Of a stretch of 64,000 bases of DNA, positions 1 through 8,561 are shown in pieces. The translations under genes and the position numbers were made by a program. Position 1 is the stretch's first letter. The number at the start of each line of letters is the position of its first letter. The notes beneath the pieces were generated by a model, which made no database searches, was not told the DNA's origin, and saw only the letters and a list, made by a program, of their open reading frames with translations. This stretch comes from Paraconexibacter algicola (lineage in GTDB: Bacteria > Actinomycetota > Thermoleophilia > Solirubrobacterales > Solirubrobacteraceae). Location of the stretch: contig NZ_PYYB01000001.1 of assembly GCF_003044185.1 (NCBI RefSeq), forward strand, positions 682,001 through 746,000, in the 5' to 3' direction.

Positions 1-1
1 C

Positions 2-253
2 CCCGCCCCCGCGACCGAGGCGCCCGCCTGGGAGCGCCGCGCGTCGGTCAGCCGCGCGCAGCGCGACCCCGCCCGTCCCGAGGCGATCCTCTGGATCCCC
101 GGACCGCGCGCCGCGGACGACCGGCGCTCCGGGCTGGACCGGCGCACCGGCGAGCCCGCCCCGGGAGCGGCGCCGACCGGCGACGGCGCGCTGCCCGTCG
201 CGCTCGAGCGCCGACGCCAGGGCCGCCGGATCACCGACCTGCTGGACGGATAG
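2..253 (+). CDS. C-terminal fragment of an unidentified protein
   Basis: An open frame enters from the left edge and stops at TAG 251-253, giving the last 83 residues of a protein whose start lies outside the window. The visible part is rich in Arg, Pro, Ala and Asp, with no membrane segment and no motif that I recognise. Its codon positions look like real high-GC coding sequence, with G or C at most third positions. It is followed by 117 bases before the next start codon. The function cannot be judged from this tail. Confidence 0.55.
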   Translation, partial: PAPATEAPAWERRASVSRAQRDPARPEAILWIPGPRAADDRRSGLDRRTGEPAPGAAPTGDGALPVALERRRQGRRITDLLDG

Positions 254-370
254 CCCTTCAGGCCGGGGACCCGCCTGCCGATATCCGTCCAGGGCCGTCC
301 ACCGCGCCGGAACCTCCCGCCCGTCGCGGGGTTGGCAGCTCCGAAACCCGGCAGTCATGGAGGCACTGCA

Positions 371-2008
371 ATGGCCCGTCCCACGGCCCATCGACATCAC
401 CCCAGCCGTCGTCTCGCCCTCGCGCTCGTCGCGAGCGCCGGACTCGCCGCCGCCGCCCCGGCCGGCGCGCAGGCCGCCACGAACCCGTTCAACTGCGACG
501 CCAGCGCGCTGCGCGGCGTCGTCCTGGGCACCGCGTCGCTGGAGCCCGCCTCCGCCAACCGCGGCCAGGCGTCCTGCCAGAACGCCACCGGCGGCCTCAC
601 CGGGGTGCTGCCCGCGCCGCTCGCCGCGTCCGCGGTCGTCGCCCGCACGATCTCCGGCGGTCCCGCCGACCGCCCCGACCTGCGCACCGCGCTCGCCATC
701 GGCGGCCTCGCCGACGTGAAGATCGGGGCGCTCGGCCTGCCGCTGCAGCTGCCGGTCGACACCGTCCTGGACTCCGTGCAGCCGCTGCTCGTGCCGCTGA
801 ACGGCCTGCTCGCGCCCGTCGCGTCGCTGCTCGGCGTCCCGAACCTCTCGCTGGACCTGCGGCCCGCGCTGGCCCAGCTGCTCCCCGACGGCGGGCTGCC
901 CGACAGCATCGTCTCCGCCGACGCCGTGCTCGCCTACGCGGGCGCCCGCTGCACCGACGGGAAGGCCGTCCCGTTCTCGACCTCCTCGGTCACCGGGCTG
1001 AAGGTCCTCGGACAGCCGGTCGTCGTCGACTCCGCGCTGCAGGACACGCTGAACCTCATCGACACCGCCTCGATCGACCCGTCGCGGCTCGACCCGCTGG
1101 CGCTCCTGCCCACCGCCACGCTCGACACGCTCACCGGGACCCCGCTCGTCAGCGGGCTCGTGAACACCGCGCTGCGGCCGCTGATCCAGTCGCTGCTCGA
1201 CGCGCTCCCGAACATCGAGGTGCCCGCCACCGTCGCCAACGTGAAGATCACCGCCGGCGGCCGCAGCGCGGAGGACGGCGTCCTCACCCAGCAGGCGCTG
1301 CGCGTCCAGATCAGCGTGCTGAACCAGGCGATCGCCGACGTGACGATCGGCGAGGCGCGCGTGAACACCGCGGGCGCCGACTGCACCCCGCCCGCCCCGG
1401 CGGTCACCCCGCCGACCACCACCGACCTCGCGCTGCAGTGCACCACGCGGCGGCTCGTGCTCGAGGACGTCATCGCGCGCGGCGACCGCGTCTCGCTCAT
1501 CGGCGCGGCCGACCGGGCGCTCGCCGGGAAGACCGTGTCGATCCGCTTCCTCGCCACCGGCCGGACCGTGGCGCGGGTGCGGATCGCCCCCGACGGCAGC
1601 TTCCGCGCGACCGCGCCGCTGCCCTCCCGGAGCGTGCGCTCCGGCAACCGCGCGCGCTACCAGGCGGTCGTCGGACGCGAGAAGTCCCTCGACCTCAAGC
1701 TCGAGCGGCGGATGGTCGTCAGCGGGGTCTCCGTCCGCGACGGCAAGGTCACGATCGCCGGCCGCGTCACCCGCCCGCTCGCACGTCCGGCCGCGACGAT
1801 CACCGTCACGCGCCGGGTGTCCTGCAAGAAGATGGCGGTCGTCGCGCGCGTGAAGCCCCGCTCGGACGGCAGCTTCCGCGTGACCGTGCCCGCCCCCGAG
1901 GGGCAGCTGGCCGCCGTGTACCGGCTCGGGACGCGCGTGCGCAAGACCGCGGGGAACGCCAAGACGTTCCCGACGTTCACGCTGCCGCGCGCCGTCGACC
2001 TCTCCTAG
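371..2008 (+). CDS. secreted protein with C-terminal Ig-like region, unknown function
   Basis: The product is 545 residues. The chosen ATG has GGAGG at 359-363, seven bases upstream; an in-frame TTG at 332 lacks this. The N-terminus is a classical signal peptide (Arg-rich start, Ala/Leu core, cleavage near AGAQA-A at about residue 35). The middle (about 40-330) is Leu/Val/Pro-rich, with phrases such as SVTGLKVLGQPVVV and a few spaced cysteines, reminiscent of the choice-of-anchor P type of surface proteins; that likeness is only by eye. From about 360 there are two beta-sandwich-like repeats, each with an 'G(S)FR-T-P' strand, and a Cys-Lys-Lys element. It is probably an exported surface protein. 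A perfect hairpin follows the stop, so it looks monocistronic. Confidence 0.75.
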   Translation: MARPTAHRHHPSRRLALALVASAGLAAAAPAGAQAATNPFNCDASALRGVVLGTASLEPASANRGQASCQNATGGLTGVLPAPLAASAVVARTISGGPADRPDLRTALAIGGLADVKIGALGLPLQLPVDTVLDSVQPLLVPLNGLLAPVASLLGVPNLSLDLRPALAQLLPDGGLPDSIVSADAVLAYAGARCTDGKAVPFSTSSVTGLKVLGQPVVVDSALQDTLNLIDTASIDPSRLDPLALLPTATLDTLTGTPLVSGLVNTALRPLIQSLLDALPNIEVPATVANVKITAGGRSAEDGVLTQQALRVQISVLNQAIADVTIGEARVNTAGADCTPPAPAVTPPTTTDLALQCTTRRLVLEDVIARGDRVSLIGAADRALAGKTVSIRFLATGRTVARVRIAPDGSFRATAPLPSRSVRSGNRARYQAVVGREKSLDLKLERRMVVSGVSVRDGKVTIAGRVTRPLARPAATITVTRRVSCKKMAVVARVKPRSDGSFRVTVPAPEGQLAAVYRLGTRVRKTAGNAKTFPTFTLPRAVDLS

Positions 2009-2014
2009 AGGGAA

Positions 2015-2054
2015 GCGCGACGGTCCCCCGGGCCGACCCGGGGGACCGTCGCGC
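2015..2054 (+). terminator. perfect 18-bp hairpin, likely terminator
   Basis: The arms 2015-2032 and 2037-2054 are perfect inverted repeats of 18 bases (GCGCGACGGTCCCCCGGG and its complement) around a CCGA loop, beginning six bases after the stop of the secreted protein. There is no T-tract, as is usual for high-GC actinobacterial terminators. It separates that gene from the pyruvate kinase promoter region. Confidence 0.75.
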
Positions 2055-2101
2055 GAGGTTCACGATCTGCGCCGTGCGCGCGAGTAGGGTGCGGTGCAGT
2101 C

Positions 2102-3535
2102 ATGCGCAGAACGAAGATCGTCGCGACCATCGGCCCCGCCTCCCGGGATCCGGAGACCCTCGCCCGCATGGTCGACGCGGGGATGGACGTGGTGCGGCTG
2201 AACTTCAGCCACGGCTCCCACGACCAGCACCGCGAGACCGCGCAGATGGTCCGGGAGGCCGCCAACCGCGCCGGGCGCCCCGTCGCGATCCTCCAGGACC
2301 TCCCCGGCCCGAAGCTGCGGATCGGCCCGCTGGCCGACGACCGCGTCGACCTGAACCTCGGGGACGTCGTCACCTTCACCTGCGGGGAGGACGACCCGCC
2401 CCCCGGGACCGCGACGCGGATGAGCATCACCTGGGACGGCCTCGCCGACGCGATGGAGCCCGGGGACGTCCTCTACCTCGCCGACGGCACGGTGCGGCTG
2501 CGGACGCTCGCCTCCCGCCCCGGCGAGGTCGACGCCGAGGTCGAGATCGCCGGCAGCGTCGCCAGCCGGCAGGGGCTGAACATCCCCGGTCCGGTCGACC
2601 AGCTTCCCGCCGTCCCGGCGGAGGACCTCGAGCACCTCAAGGCCGGTCTGGCGATCGGCGTCGACCTCGTCGCGCTGTCGTTCGTGCGGCGCCCGGAGGA
2701 CATCACGTCCGTGCGCGAGCACACGCGCGTGCCGCTGATCGCGAAGATCGAGAAGCCGCAGGCCGTCGCGCGCGCCGAGGAGATTCTGCGCGCCGCCGAC
2801 TGCGTCATGGTCGCCCGCGGCGACCTCGGGATCGAGCTGCCGATCGAGGAGGTGCCGATGGTCCAGAAGCGCCTCCTGCGGCTCGCCGGGTCGCTGGCGC
2901 GCCCGGCGATCACCGCCACCCAGATGCTCGACTCGATGGTCCACTCCTCACGCCCGACGCGCGCGGAGGTCACCGACGTCGCCAACGCGATCCTCGACGG
3001 CACCGACGCCGTGATGCTGTCGCAGGAGACCGCGGTCGGCGCGTACCCCGTCGGGGCGGTCGCGATGCTCGACGCGATCGCGCGGCAGACGGAGAAGGAG
3101 GCGCCCTACCGGCGCTGGAACGAGTCGCGCGTCGCCCGCGACGCCCGCGATCCCTCCTACACCGTGGCGCACTCCGCGTGCGAGGCGGCGCGGGACCTCG
3201 AGCTCGACGCGCTGGTCGTGCCGACGCTGTCGGGCCGCTCGGTGCGGCTCGTGAGCGCGCACCGCCCCAACGTGCCGATCTACGCGCTCTCCCCGGGCAA
3301 GGAGACCGTGCGCCGCTGCGGCCTCATGTGGGGCGTGCGGGCCGCGTCGCTGCGCCGCCACGAGGTCACCGAGGAGCTCATCGCCGACGCCGCCCGGCGG
3401 GTCGTGGAGCTCGGCTGGCTGCAGCCCGGCCAGCGCGTCGGGATCACCGCCGGGCTGCCGAGCGGCCGGCCGGGGTCGACGTCGCTCTTCCAGGTCCAGA
3501 CGCTGCCGCAGCCCGGCGAGACGTGGCCAACATGA
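2102..3535 (+). CDS. pyk: pyruvate kinase
   Basis: The product is 477 residues, the usual length. It converts phosphoenolpyruvate and ADP to pyruvate and ATP, the last step of glycolysis, in the cytosol. Family marks are the N-terminal TKIVATIGPAS and VVRLNFSHG, the B-domain lid (about 70-165), the active-site PLIAKIEKPQAV with the catalytic lysine, MVARGDLGIELP, and ITATQMLDSM; the C-terminal allosteric domain is present. The B domain looks complete. A TAGGGT box lies at 2085-2090, eleven bases before the ATG, so the leader would be only a few bases. The stop codon overlaps the next start as ATGA, which suggests coupled translation with a cell-wall enzyme, an unusual partner. Confidence 0.95.
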   Translation: MRRTKIVATIGPASRDPETLARMVDAGMDVVRLNFSHGSHDQHRETAQMVREAANRAGRPVAILQDLPGPKLRIGPLADDRVDLNLGDVVTFTCGEDDPPPGTATRMSITWDGLADAMEPGDVLYLADGTVRLRTLASRPGEVDAEVEIAGSVASRQGLNIPGPVDQLPAVPAEDLEHLKAGLAIGVDLVALSFVRRPEDITSVREHTRVPLIAKIEKPQAVARAEEILRAADCVMVARGDLGIELPIEEVPMVQKRLLRLAGSLARPAITATQMLDSMVHSSRPTRAEVTDVANAILDGTDAVMLSQETAVGAYPVGAVAMLDAIARQTEKEAPYRRWNESRVARDARDPSYTVAHSACEAARDLELDALVVPTLSGRSVRLVSAHRPNVPIYALSPGKETVRRCGLMWGVRAASLRRHEVTEELIADAARRVVELGWLQPGQRVGITAGLPSGRPGSTSLFQVQTLPQPGETWPT

Positions 3536-4605
3536 GGGCCGTCCGCCCGGCGGCGCTCGGCCTCGCCGTGCTCGCCTTGGTCCCGGCGAGCGCGGCCGCC
3601 TCCGAGAAGGTCAAGCTCTACTACACGACGGGCGAGCAGTTCCGGACCGTGACGCGGACGCTCCCGGCGGGCGGGTCGACCGTCCTCCCCACCCTCAAGG
3701 CGCTGCTGAGGGGCCCGACCGCCGCCGAGCGCGCCAAGGGCATCGACACGCAGCTGCCTAAGGGCGTCACCGTCTCCTCCTTCACGGTGACCGGCAAGGG
3801 TGAGGTGCGGCTGACGATGTCGAAGAGGCTGCTGCAGGGCATCCCGGCGGACGCGGACGAGCGCACGAGCGACCAGACCTCGCTGCTACGGGCGCGGCTC
3901 GGGCAGCTGATCTACACCGTCACGCAGTTCGGGGACATCACGTCCGCGCGGGTGCTCGTCGGCGGGAAGGTCGTGCAGGACGACCTCCAGCGCGAGGACT
4001 ACCAGCCGCCGAAGCCGTCGCTGGGCAATACGCCGACGACCCCGGCGGAGCCCGGGCCCGCCGTCCCCGGCACGCGCGAGATCCAGCAGCGGCTCGCCGA
4101 CCTGCGCTTCCTCCCGCAGGACGCGGTCGACGGGCTCAACGGCTACCGCACCACGCAGGCCGTCATGGCGTTCCAGGCGTGGCACGGGCTGCAGCGCGAC
4201 GGCGTCGCCGGGCCGATGACGCAGGCGAAGCTCGCGAAGGCCGGCGTGCCGCAGCCGCGCCTGGGTGGCCCGCCCCGGCGCATCGAGGTCTTCCGTGACA
4301 AGGGCGTCATCCTCCTCGTTTCCGGCGGCCGGACCGTCCGGGCGATCCACGTGTCGACCGGGGCAGGCGCGAACGCGACGCCGACCGGGCGGTACACCGT
4401 CTCCCGCAAGGAGCTGCGCTCGTGGTCGGTGCCCTACCGGGTGTACCTCCCCTACGCGTCGTACTTCAACCAGGGCATCGCGTTCCACGAGTGGTCGGAC
4501 GTGCCGGCGTTCCCCGCGTCCCACGGGTGCGTGCGCATCCCGTCACCGGAGGCGCCCGGGGTCTACGCGTTCGCGAAGACCGGCACGGCGGTCGTCGTCG
4601 CCTGA
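3532..4605 (+). CDS. exported GerMN / peptidoglycan-binding / L,D-transpeptidase protein
   Basis: The product is 357 residues. The ATG lies inside the ATGA overlap with pyk. Residues 1-23 are a signal peptide ending near SAAAS. Residues about 24-145 look like a GerMN (sporulation/germination) domain (KLYYTTGEQFRTVTR, LKALLRGPTAAERAKG). Residues about 175-240 are a peptidoglycan-binding PG_binding_1 domain (IQQRLADLRF, AVMAFQAWHGL, DGVAGPMTQ). The C-terminal YkuD domain has the catalytic signature SHGCVRI with Cys333 and the upstream His of AFHEW. YkuD enzymes make 3-3 cross-links in peptidoglycan or attach proteins to it. It acts outside the membrane. The three-domain order is clear; the exact substrate is not. 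Confidence 0.9.
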   Translation: MRAVRPAALGLAVLALVPASAAASEKVKLYYTTGEQFRTVTRTLPAGGSTVLPTLKALLRGPTAAERAKGIDTQLPKGVTVSSFTVTGKGEVRLTMSKRLLQGIPADADERTSDQTSLLRARLGQLIYTVTQFGDITSARVLVGGKVVQDDLQREDYQPPKPSLGNTPTTPAEPGPAVPGTREIQQRLADLRFLPQDAVDGLNGYRTTQAVMAFQAWHGLQRDGVAGPMTQAKLAKAGVPQPRLGGPPRRIEVFRDKGVILLVSGGRTVRAIHVSTGAGANATPTGRYTVSRKELRSWSVPYRVYLPYASYFNQGIAFHEWSDVPAFPASHGCVRIPSPEAPGVYAFAKTGTAVVVA

Positions 4606-4650
4606 GCGGCCCGCGATGACTTCTCGACGCGCATGCGGTCTCAACGGTCC

Positions 4651-5286
4651 ATGAGGATCACCCCGTACCGCGTCGCCGACCTGTTCGTCGGCGAGGCCGA
4701 GCGCATTCCGGTCAACGTCCACGTCATCGACCATCCCGACGCGCGCGTGCTGGTCGACACCGGCGTCGAGCAGCTCCACCCGGCGATCGCCGACATGGAT
4801 CCGCGCATCGTGCCGCTCGCCGGACGGGAGGACCTCGACCTCGCGTCGATCGACCTCGTCGTGTGCACGCACCTGCACGCCGACCACTGCGGCGGCAACC
4901 ACCTCCTCGCCGGGAAGCCGATCCATGTGCAGGCGATCGAGCTCGAGGACGCCCGTTGGCCGCAGGGGTACACGATCCGCGAGTGGGTCGACGCGCCCGG
5001 TGTGGAGTACGTCGTCGTGGACGGCGAGCACGAGCTGCTGCCGGGTGTCCGGCTGCTCCCAGCGCCGGGACACTCGCGCGGCATGCAGGTGGTGGTGGTC
5101 GACGACGAGCGCGGCGATCGGCCGGTCGTGGTCGGCGGTGACGTCGCGGTGTGGTTCGGCGAGCTCGACGAGCCCACGACGGAGGGCCAGCACCGCGTGC
5201 TCGGCCTCGACCCCGAGCTGGCCTGGCTGACGCACGTCGACGAGCCGTGGCGGCCGTCGCGACCTGCCGGCCACGACGATCCCTAG
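4651..5286 (+). CDS. MBL-fold metallo-hydrolase, lactonase-like
   Basis: The product is 211 residues from this ATG (MRITPYRVADL); an in-frame ATG at 4633 would add MRSQRS, which is not conserved-looking. The metallo-beta-lactamase motif CTHLHADHCGG supplies the HxHxDH metal ligands, with the third-site His in APGHSRG and an Asp in VGGDVAVW. The order and short length resemble N-acyl-homoserine-lactonase or glyoxalase II-like enzymes, which bind two metal ions. No signal peptide is seen, so it is probably cytosolic. It lies 45 bases after the transpeptidase gene and its TAG stop forms part of the next promoter. Substrate unknown. Confidence 0.85.
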   Translation: MRITPYRVADLFVGEAERIPVNVHVIDHPDARVLVDTGVEQLHPAIADMDPRIVPLAGREDLDLASIDLVVCTHLHADHCGGNHLLAGKPIHVQAIELEDARWPQGYTIREWVDAPGVEYVVVDGEHELLPGVRLLPAPGHSRGMQVVVVDDERGDRPVVVGGDVAVWFGELDEPTTEGQHRVLGLDPELAWLTHVDEPWRPSRPAGHDDP

Positions 5287-5289
5287 GAT
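5284..5289 (+). promoter_or_regulatory. TAGGAT -10 box built on a stop codon
   Basis: TAGGAT starts with the TAG stop of the MBL gene and lies six bases before the GTG start at 5296, the spacing expected for a leaderless mRNA. No clear -35 is seen. Confidence 0.5.
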
Positions 5290-5295
5290 CGGCGC

Positions 5296-5547
5296 GTGCC
5301 GTCCAAGGTGTACATCCGGGCCGACGAGGACGCGATCTGGTGCGACGACCCGGCCGACGTCGTGGTGAAGCGCGTCGAGCAGGCGGGGGCGGAGGACTTC
5401 GTCCAGGTGACGCTGATCTCCTACGGCCCGGCGGACCCGCACCGGACGGCGTACGTCCGCGCCGGTGACGTCACGGCCGTGCTGCCGATCGGCCGGCTCG
5501 AGATGGAGGCCGTGCTGGAGGACCCGCCGGACTGGTACCACGACTGA
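5296..5547 (+). CDS. small acidic conserved-looking protein, unknown function
   Basis: The product is 83 residues from a GTG start that sits six bases after a TAGGAT box. The sequence alternates short beta-strand-like stretches (KVYIRADEDAIWC, FVQVTLISYG, TAYVRAGDVTAVLPI) and ends in PPDWYHD; it is strongly acidic. No signal peptide, membrane segment or named domain is visible. The small size and repeated beta pattern would fit a compact beta-barrel, but that is inference. It converges with the membrane protein gene on the other strand, with a hairpin between. Confidence 0.6.
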   Translation: MPSKVYIRADEDAIWCDDPADVVVKRVEQAGAEDFVQVTLISYGPADPHRTAYVRAGDVTAVLPIGRLEMEAVLEDPPDWYHD

Positions 5548-5549
5548 CG

Positions 5550-5565
5550 GAGCGCCGCGGCGCTC
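5550..5565. terminator. short hairpin between convergent genes
   Basis: GAGCGC at 5550-5555 pairs with GCGCTC at 5560-5565 around CGCG; a second 5-bp hairpin follows at 5568-5580. Both lie in the 35 bases between two converging stop codons, so they could end transcription from either side. Confidence 0.4.
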
Positions 5566-5582
5566 GCGCGGGTCACCCGCGA

Positions 5583-6302
5583 CTACACGGTCGAGCGGTC
5601 GCCGGGCCCCGACTTGTCGGCGGCCAGCCTGTCCCGCCGAGCGGCCAGACGCGCCTCGCGACGGGCGAGCAGCAGCCCGCCGACGGCCATGAGCGCGAGC
5701 ACCGACACGGCGACGATCGCCTCGGGAGAGGTGAGATCGTCCAGCGATCCTCCCAGCGCCGTATAGGCGAACGCGCGCGGGGCGCAGCCCAGCGCGGTCG
5801 CCGCGACGAACGCACGCAGCGTCACCGGCGCGAGCCCGGCCGCGTAGTTGACGAGGTTGTACGGGACTCCCGGGGCGATCCGCGCGTAGAGCACGCTGAG
5901 GAAGCCACGGGCGCCGATCCACTCGCGTACCCGCGTGGCGCGCGCGTTGCGCGCGACCAGCTCGGCGACCGCGTCGTGCGCCCACCAGCGGCCGAGCGAG
6001 AACGCGAGCACCCCGCCGAGGACGAAGGTAACGATCGTGATCGGGGTGCCGAGCGCGGTCCCGAAGAGCAGCCCCGAGGCGCCCGCGGTCAGCGGCCCGG
6101 GGAAGAGGCAGACGGTCAGCAGGGCGCCGGCGAGCACGAACGCGACGGGTGCGGCCGCCCCCGCGCGGTCGACCTCGTCGCGCAGCCCGTCGGCCGACAC
6201 GTCGACCGCGAACGCGAGCGTCGCGAGGAGCGCGACCAGCAGTCCCGCGAGGACGCCGACGCGGGCGACCGGGGCGGTCAGCCGTGGCGGTCGGCCAGCC
6301 AC
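5583..6302 (-). CDS. TVP38/TMEM64 (DedA-like) membrane protein
   Basis: The product is 239 residues if it starts at GTG 6302; no ATG exists near the N-terminus, and this start overlaps the end of the kinase gene by 25 bases. Membrane segments are near LAGLLVALLATLAFAV, AFVLAGALLTVCLFPGPL, TIVTFVLGGVLAFSLG and IVAVSVLALMAVGGLLLA. The SNARE-associated/VTT core is recognisable in FPGPLTAGASGLLFG, the G-R signature FSLGRWW, and YARIAPGVPYNLVNYAAGL. VTT-domain proteins act in lipid transport or scrambling and membrane homeostasis. The upstream overlapping UbiB-type kinase may share its transcript. The basic C-terminal tail is probably cytosolic. Confidence 0.85.
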   Translation of the reverse strand: MAGRPPRLTAPVARVGVLAGLLVALLATLAFAVDVSADGLRDEVDRAGAAAPVAFVLAGALLTVCLFPGPLTAGASGLLFGTALGTPITIVTFVLGGVLAFSLGRWWAHDAVAELVARNARATRVREWIGARGFLSVLYARIAPGVPYNLVNYAAGLAPVTLRAFVAATALGCAPRAFAYTALGGSLDDLTSPEAIVAVSVLALMAVGGLLLARREARLAARRDRLAADKSGPGDRSTV

Positions 6303-7672
6303 GCGGCCTCGAGCTTGCCGAGCTCGGTGACCGGTTCGTCGCCGTAGACCCACTCGCGCGCGATGCGGTGGAAGTTCGCCTTCGCCTCGAGCTGGCCGAG
6401 GACGGCGAGCGTCAGGTGCTCTAGGCGCCGCCCGAACAGGTACTCGGCCGGCATCGACTCGTGCCGGAAGCGCGCGAAGTGCTCGCCCATCGGCGTGGAC
6501 ACCCCGAGCACGACGTCGGAGGCCAGCTCGGGCGTCAGCTGCACCTCCTCGTCCTCCGTGTACCAGCCCGACGCCATGCTGACGAAGTCGAGCAGCCGCT
6601 CGACCTCCATCTCGCGCTCGCTGGAGAGGAAGCCCTCGCGCACCCAGAGCTCGCGCAGCTCCTCCCCGCGCCCCTCGTGCGCGAGCCGCTGCGAGGCGGT
6701 CTCCACGTCGGCGACCGACCGGTCGATCGTCTTGAACAACCCGAAGTCCAGGAAGCAGACGCGCCCGTCGGGCATCACGAGGAAGTTGCCCGGGTGCGGG
6801 TCGCCGCTGAACTGCAGGAACCGGTACATCGACCCGAAGTAGAAGCGGAAGACGATCTCGCCGAGCCGGTCGCGCTCCTCGTCGGTGCAGCGGGCCTTGA
6901 ACGCCTCGAAGCCCTCCCCGTCGACGAACTCGGTGACGATCACGCGCTCGCGGCACAGGTCGGTGACCACGCCGGGGATGACGATGAACGGGTGGTCGCG
7001 GTAGATCCGGGCGAGCCGTTTCTGGTTGGACGCCTCGAGCTCGTAGTCGAGCTCCTCGACGACCCGCTCCCGGATCTCCTGTGTGAGCGCCTGCGTGTCG
7101 AGGCCGGGCATCAGCCGGCTGATCAGCCGCATGATCATCCCGAGGTTCTGCAGGTCCGCCCGGACCGCGGCGTTCACGCCCGGGTACTGGACCTTCACCG
7201 CGACCTCGCGACCGTCCTCGCGCAGCCGCGCGCGGTACACCTGGCCGATCGACGCGGCGGCGATCGCCTCCTCGTCGAAGTCGCTGAAGACCGCGGAGAG
7301 CGATTCGCCGAGATCGGCCTCGATGACCTTGCGCATGTCCTTGAAGGCGACCTTCGGGGCCGCGTCGCGCAGGGCGGCGAGCTTCGCCTGGAACTCCTCG
7401 CGGTGCTCCTCGGGCACGATCCCGACGTCGAGGAACGAGAGCACCTGGCCGAGCTTCATCGCGGCGCCCTTCATGGTCCCCAGGACGGTGACGAGCTGCT
7501 CGGCGGCTTCGAACTGCCGGCGCTCCATCGCGCGCCGGGCGGCGTCGTCGGAGCGCACCGTGTTGGCCGCGCGCGTGCCCATCTGCTTCACCGACTGGGA
7601 GGCGGCCATCCGCCCGACCCGCGCGGCGCGCGCGTAGCGGTTGGTCGGGACCTTCTGCTCCTTCTCCGCCAT
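6278..7672 (-). CDS. ABC1/UbiB-family atypical kinase
   Basis: The product is 464 residues. The KxGQ signature is AAMKLGQ at about residues 71-76 (Lys73, Gln76), followed by the Ala-rich nucleotide loop AIAAASIGQVYRA, the lysine of VAVKVQYPG, the Glu of EELDYELEA, FSGDPHPGN and the metal-binding CFLDFG. This is the UbiB/Coq8/AarF set; these proteins have ATPase or kinase-like activity and support isoprenoid-quinone synthesis or membrane lipid handling. There is no C-terminal membrane pair, so it is probably peripheral. A TAGATT box seven bases before the ATG suggests a leaderless mRNA. The next gene on this strand overlaps its end. Confidence 0.9.
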   Translation of the reverse strand: MAEKEQKVPTNRYARAARVGRMAASQSVKQMGTRAANTVRSDDAARRAMERRQFEAAEQLVTVLGTMKGAAMKLGQVLSFLDVGIVPEEHREEFQAKLAALRDAAPKVAFKDMRKVIEADLGESLSAVFSDFDEEAIAAASIGQVYRARLREDGREVAVKVQYPGVNAAVRADLQNLGMIMRLISRLMPGLDTQALTQEIRERVVEELDYELEASNQKRLARIYRDHPFIVIPGVVTDLCRERVIVTEFVDGEGFEAFKARCTDEERDRLGEIVFRFYFGSMYRFLQFSGDPHPGNFLVMPDGRVCFLDFGLFKTIDRSVADVETASQRLAHEGRGEELRELWVREGFLSSEREMEVERLLDFVSMASGWYTEDEEVQLTPELASDVVLGVSTPMGEHFARFRHESMPAEYLFGRRLEHLTLAVLGQLEAKANFHRIAREWVYGDEPVTELGKLEAAWLADRHG

Positions 7673-7679
7673 GACCGGG

Positions 7680-7685
7680 AATCTA
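7680..7685 (-). promoter_or_regulatory. TAGATT -10 box of the UbiB-type gene
   Basis: On the minus strand TAGATT ends seven bases before the ATG at 7672, giving a leaderless or near-leaderless start. Confidence 0.5.
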
Positions 7686-7792
7686 CGCGACGGGTACGCC
7701 GGGCTGTTGCCCGACGGGCGCGTGCAGGCGGTCGCGGAGCCGGCGCGTCGCGGGGGCGGCAGCGCGATGGTGGAGCGCCGCCGCCCGCGCCG

Positions 7793-8548
7793 CTAGAGCT
7801 GCTCGATCTTCGAGCCCGGCACGATGTCGTCGCTGCCGTCGGGCCAGCGCACCCAGGCCTTGTGGCCGCCGTCGTAGTCGTCGCCGAGGTGGATCAGCGT
7901 GGCGTCCTCGTCGAGCGCCTTGCAGGGCGCGGAGCCCTCGGGGTCCAGGCCGCGCCAGATCCGCACGAAGCTGTTGTGCTCCCACTCGTCGGCGACCGTG
8001 GTCGGGTCGGTGTGCCCGGGGCGGATCACGGTCTCCGGCGGCAGCGCGAGCAGCACCTCCATGATCGAGTGCTTGATGTCCGCGAACGTCGTGTGCCCCG
8101 GGGCGCGGACGCCGCCGACGGAGTTCTTGAACAGGGTGTCACCGGTGAACACCTCGCCGCCGACGTGCAGCGACAGCATCCCGAGCGTGTGGCCGGGCGT
8201 GTGCAGCACGTCGATCTCGAGCTCGCCGATCGTGAGCCGCTCGCCGGGCAGCACCTCGCCGGTGACGAGCGCCGCGTACTGGTCCTCCAGCAGCGCGGTC
8301 TCCGACGGGTTGGAGAGCACCTCGACGCCCGGGTAGGCGTCGACGACCGCCTGCAGGTCGCAGACGTGGTCGTAGTGGTGGTGGGTCAGCAGGACGTGGG
8401 TGACGGTGACGTCGAGCTCCTTGGCGCGCTCGATCAGCGGCGCGACGGGGCCTCCCGCGTCGACGAAGAAGGCGGTCCCGCCCTCCTTGTCGGCCACGAG
8501 GTACGTGTTGGTCACGAAGTCGGGGAGCAGGCTGCGTTCGGTGATCAC
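7793..8548 (-). CDS. MBL-fold hydrolase, glyoxalase II-like
   Basis: The product is 251 residues from GTG 8548 (VITERSLLPDF), supported by a TAGGGT box seven bases upstream. The metal motif is LLTHHHYDHV (HxHxDH), followed by HTPGHTLGM, FTGDTLFK and a late His in IRPGHTDPT, the full two-metal set of hydroxyacylglutathione hydrolases and persulfide dioxygenases. The C-terminal extra segment (WEHNSFVRIWRGLDP, then DDYDGGHKAWVRW) is longer than in classical glyoxalase II. The neighbouring genes include another MBL hydrolase and a divergent glyoxalase I, so thioester or methylglyoxal detoxification is plausible, but the substrate is inference. Confidence 0.85.
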   Translation of the reverse strand: MITERSLLPDFVTNTYLVADKEGGTAFFVDAGGPVAPLIERAKELDVTVTHVLLTHHHYDHVCDLQAVVDAYPGVEVLSNPSETALLEDQYAALVTGEVLPGERLTIGELEIDVLHTPGHTLGMLSLHVGGEVFTGDTLFKNSVGGVRAPGHTTFADIKHSIMEVLLALPPETVIRPGHTDPTTVADEWEHNSFVRIWRGLDPEGSAPCKALDEDATLIHLGDDYDGGHKAWVRWPDGSDDIVPGSKIEQL

Positions 8549-8555
8549 GCCCCCA

Positions 8556-8561
8556 ACCCTA
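8556..8561 (-). promoter_or_regulatory. TAGGGT -10 box overlapping an upstream stop codon
   Basis: On the minus strand the TAG of the box is the stop codon of the preceding MBL gene (8559-8561); the box ends seven bases before the GTG at 8548. Confidence 0.5.

Noticed and set aside
4633-4650. ATG 4633 as start of the lactonase-like MBL gene
   Set aside because: It adds MRSQRS, without a better ribosome site or promoter box; ATG 4651 begins a typical MBL N-terminus.
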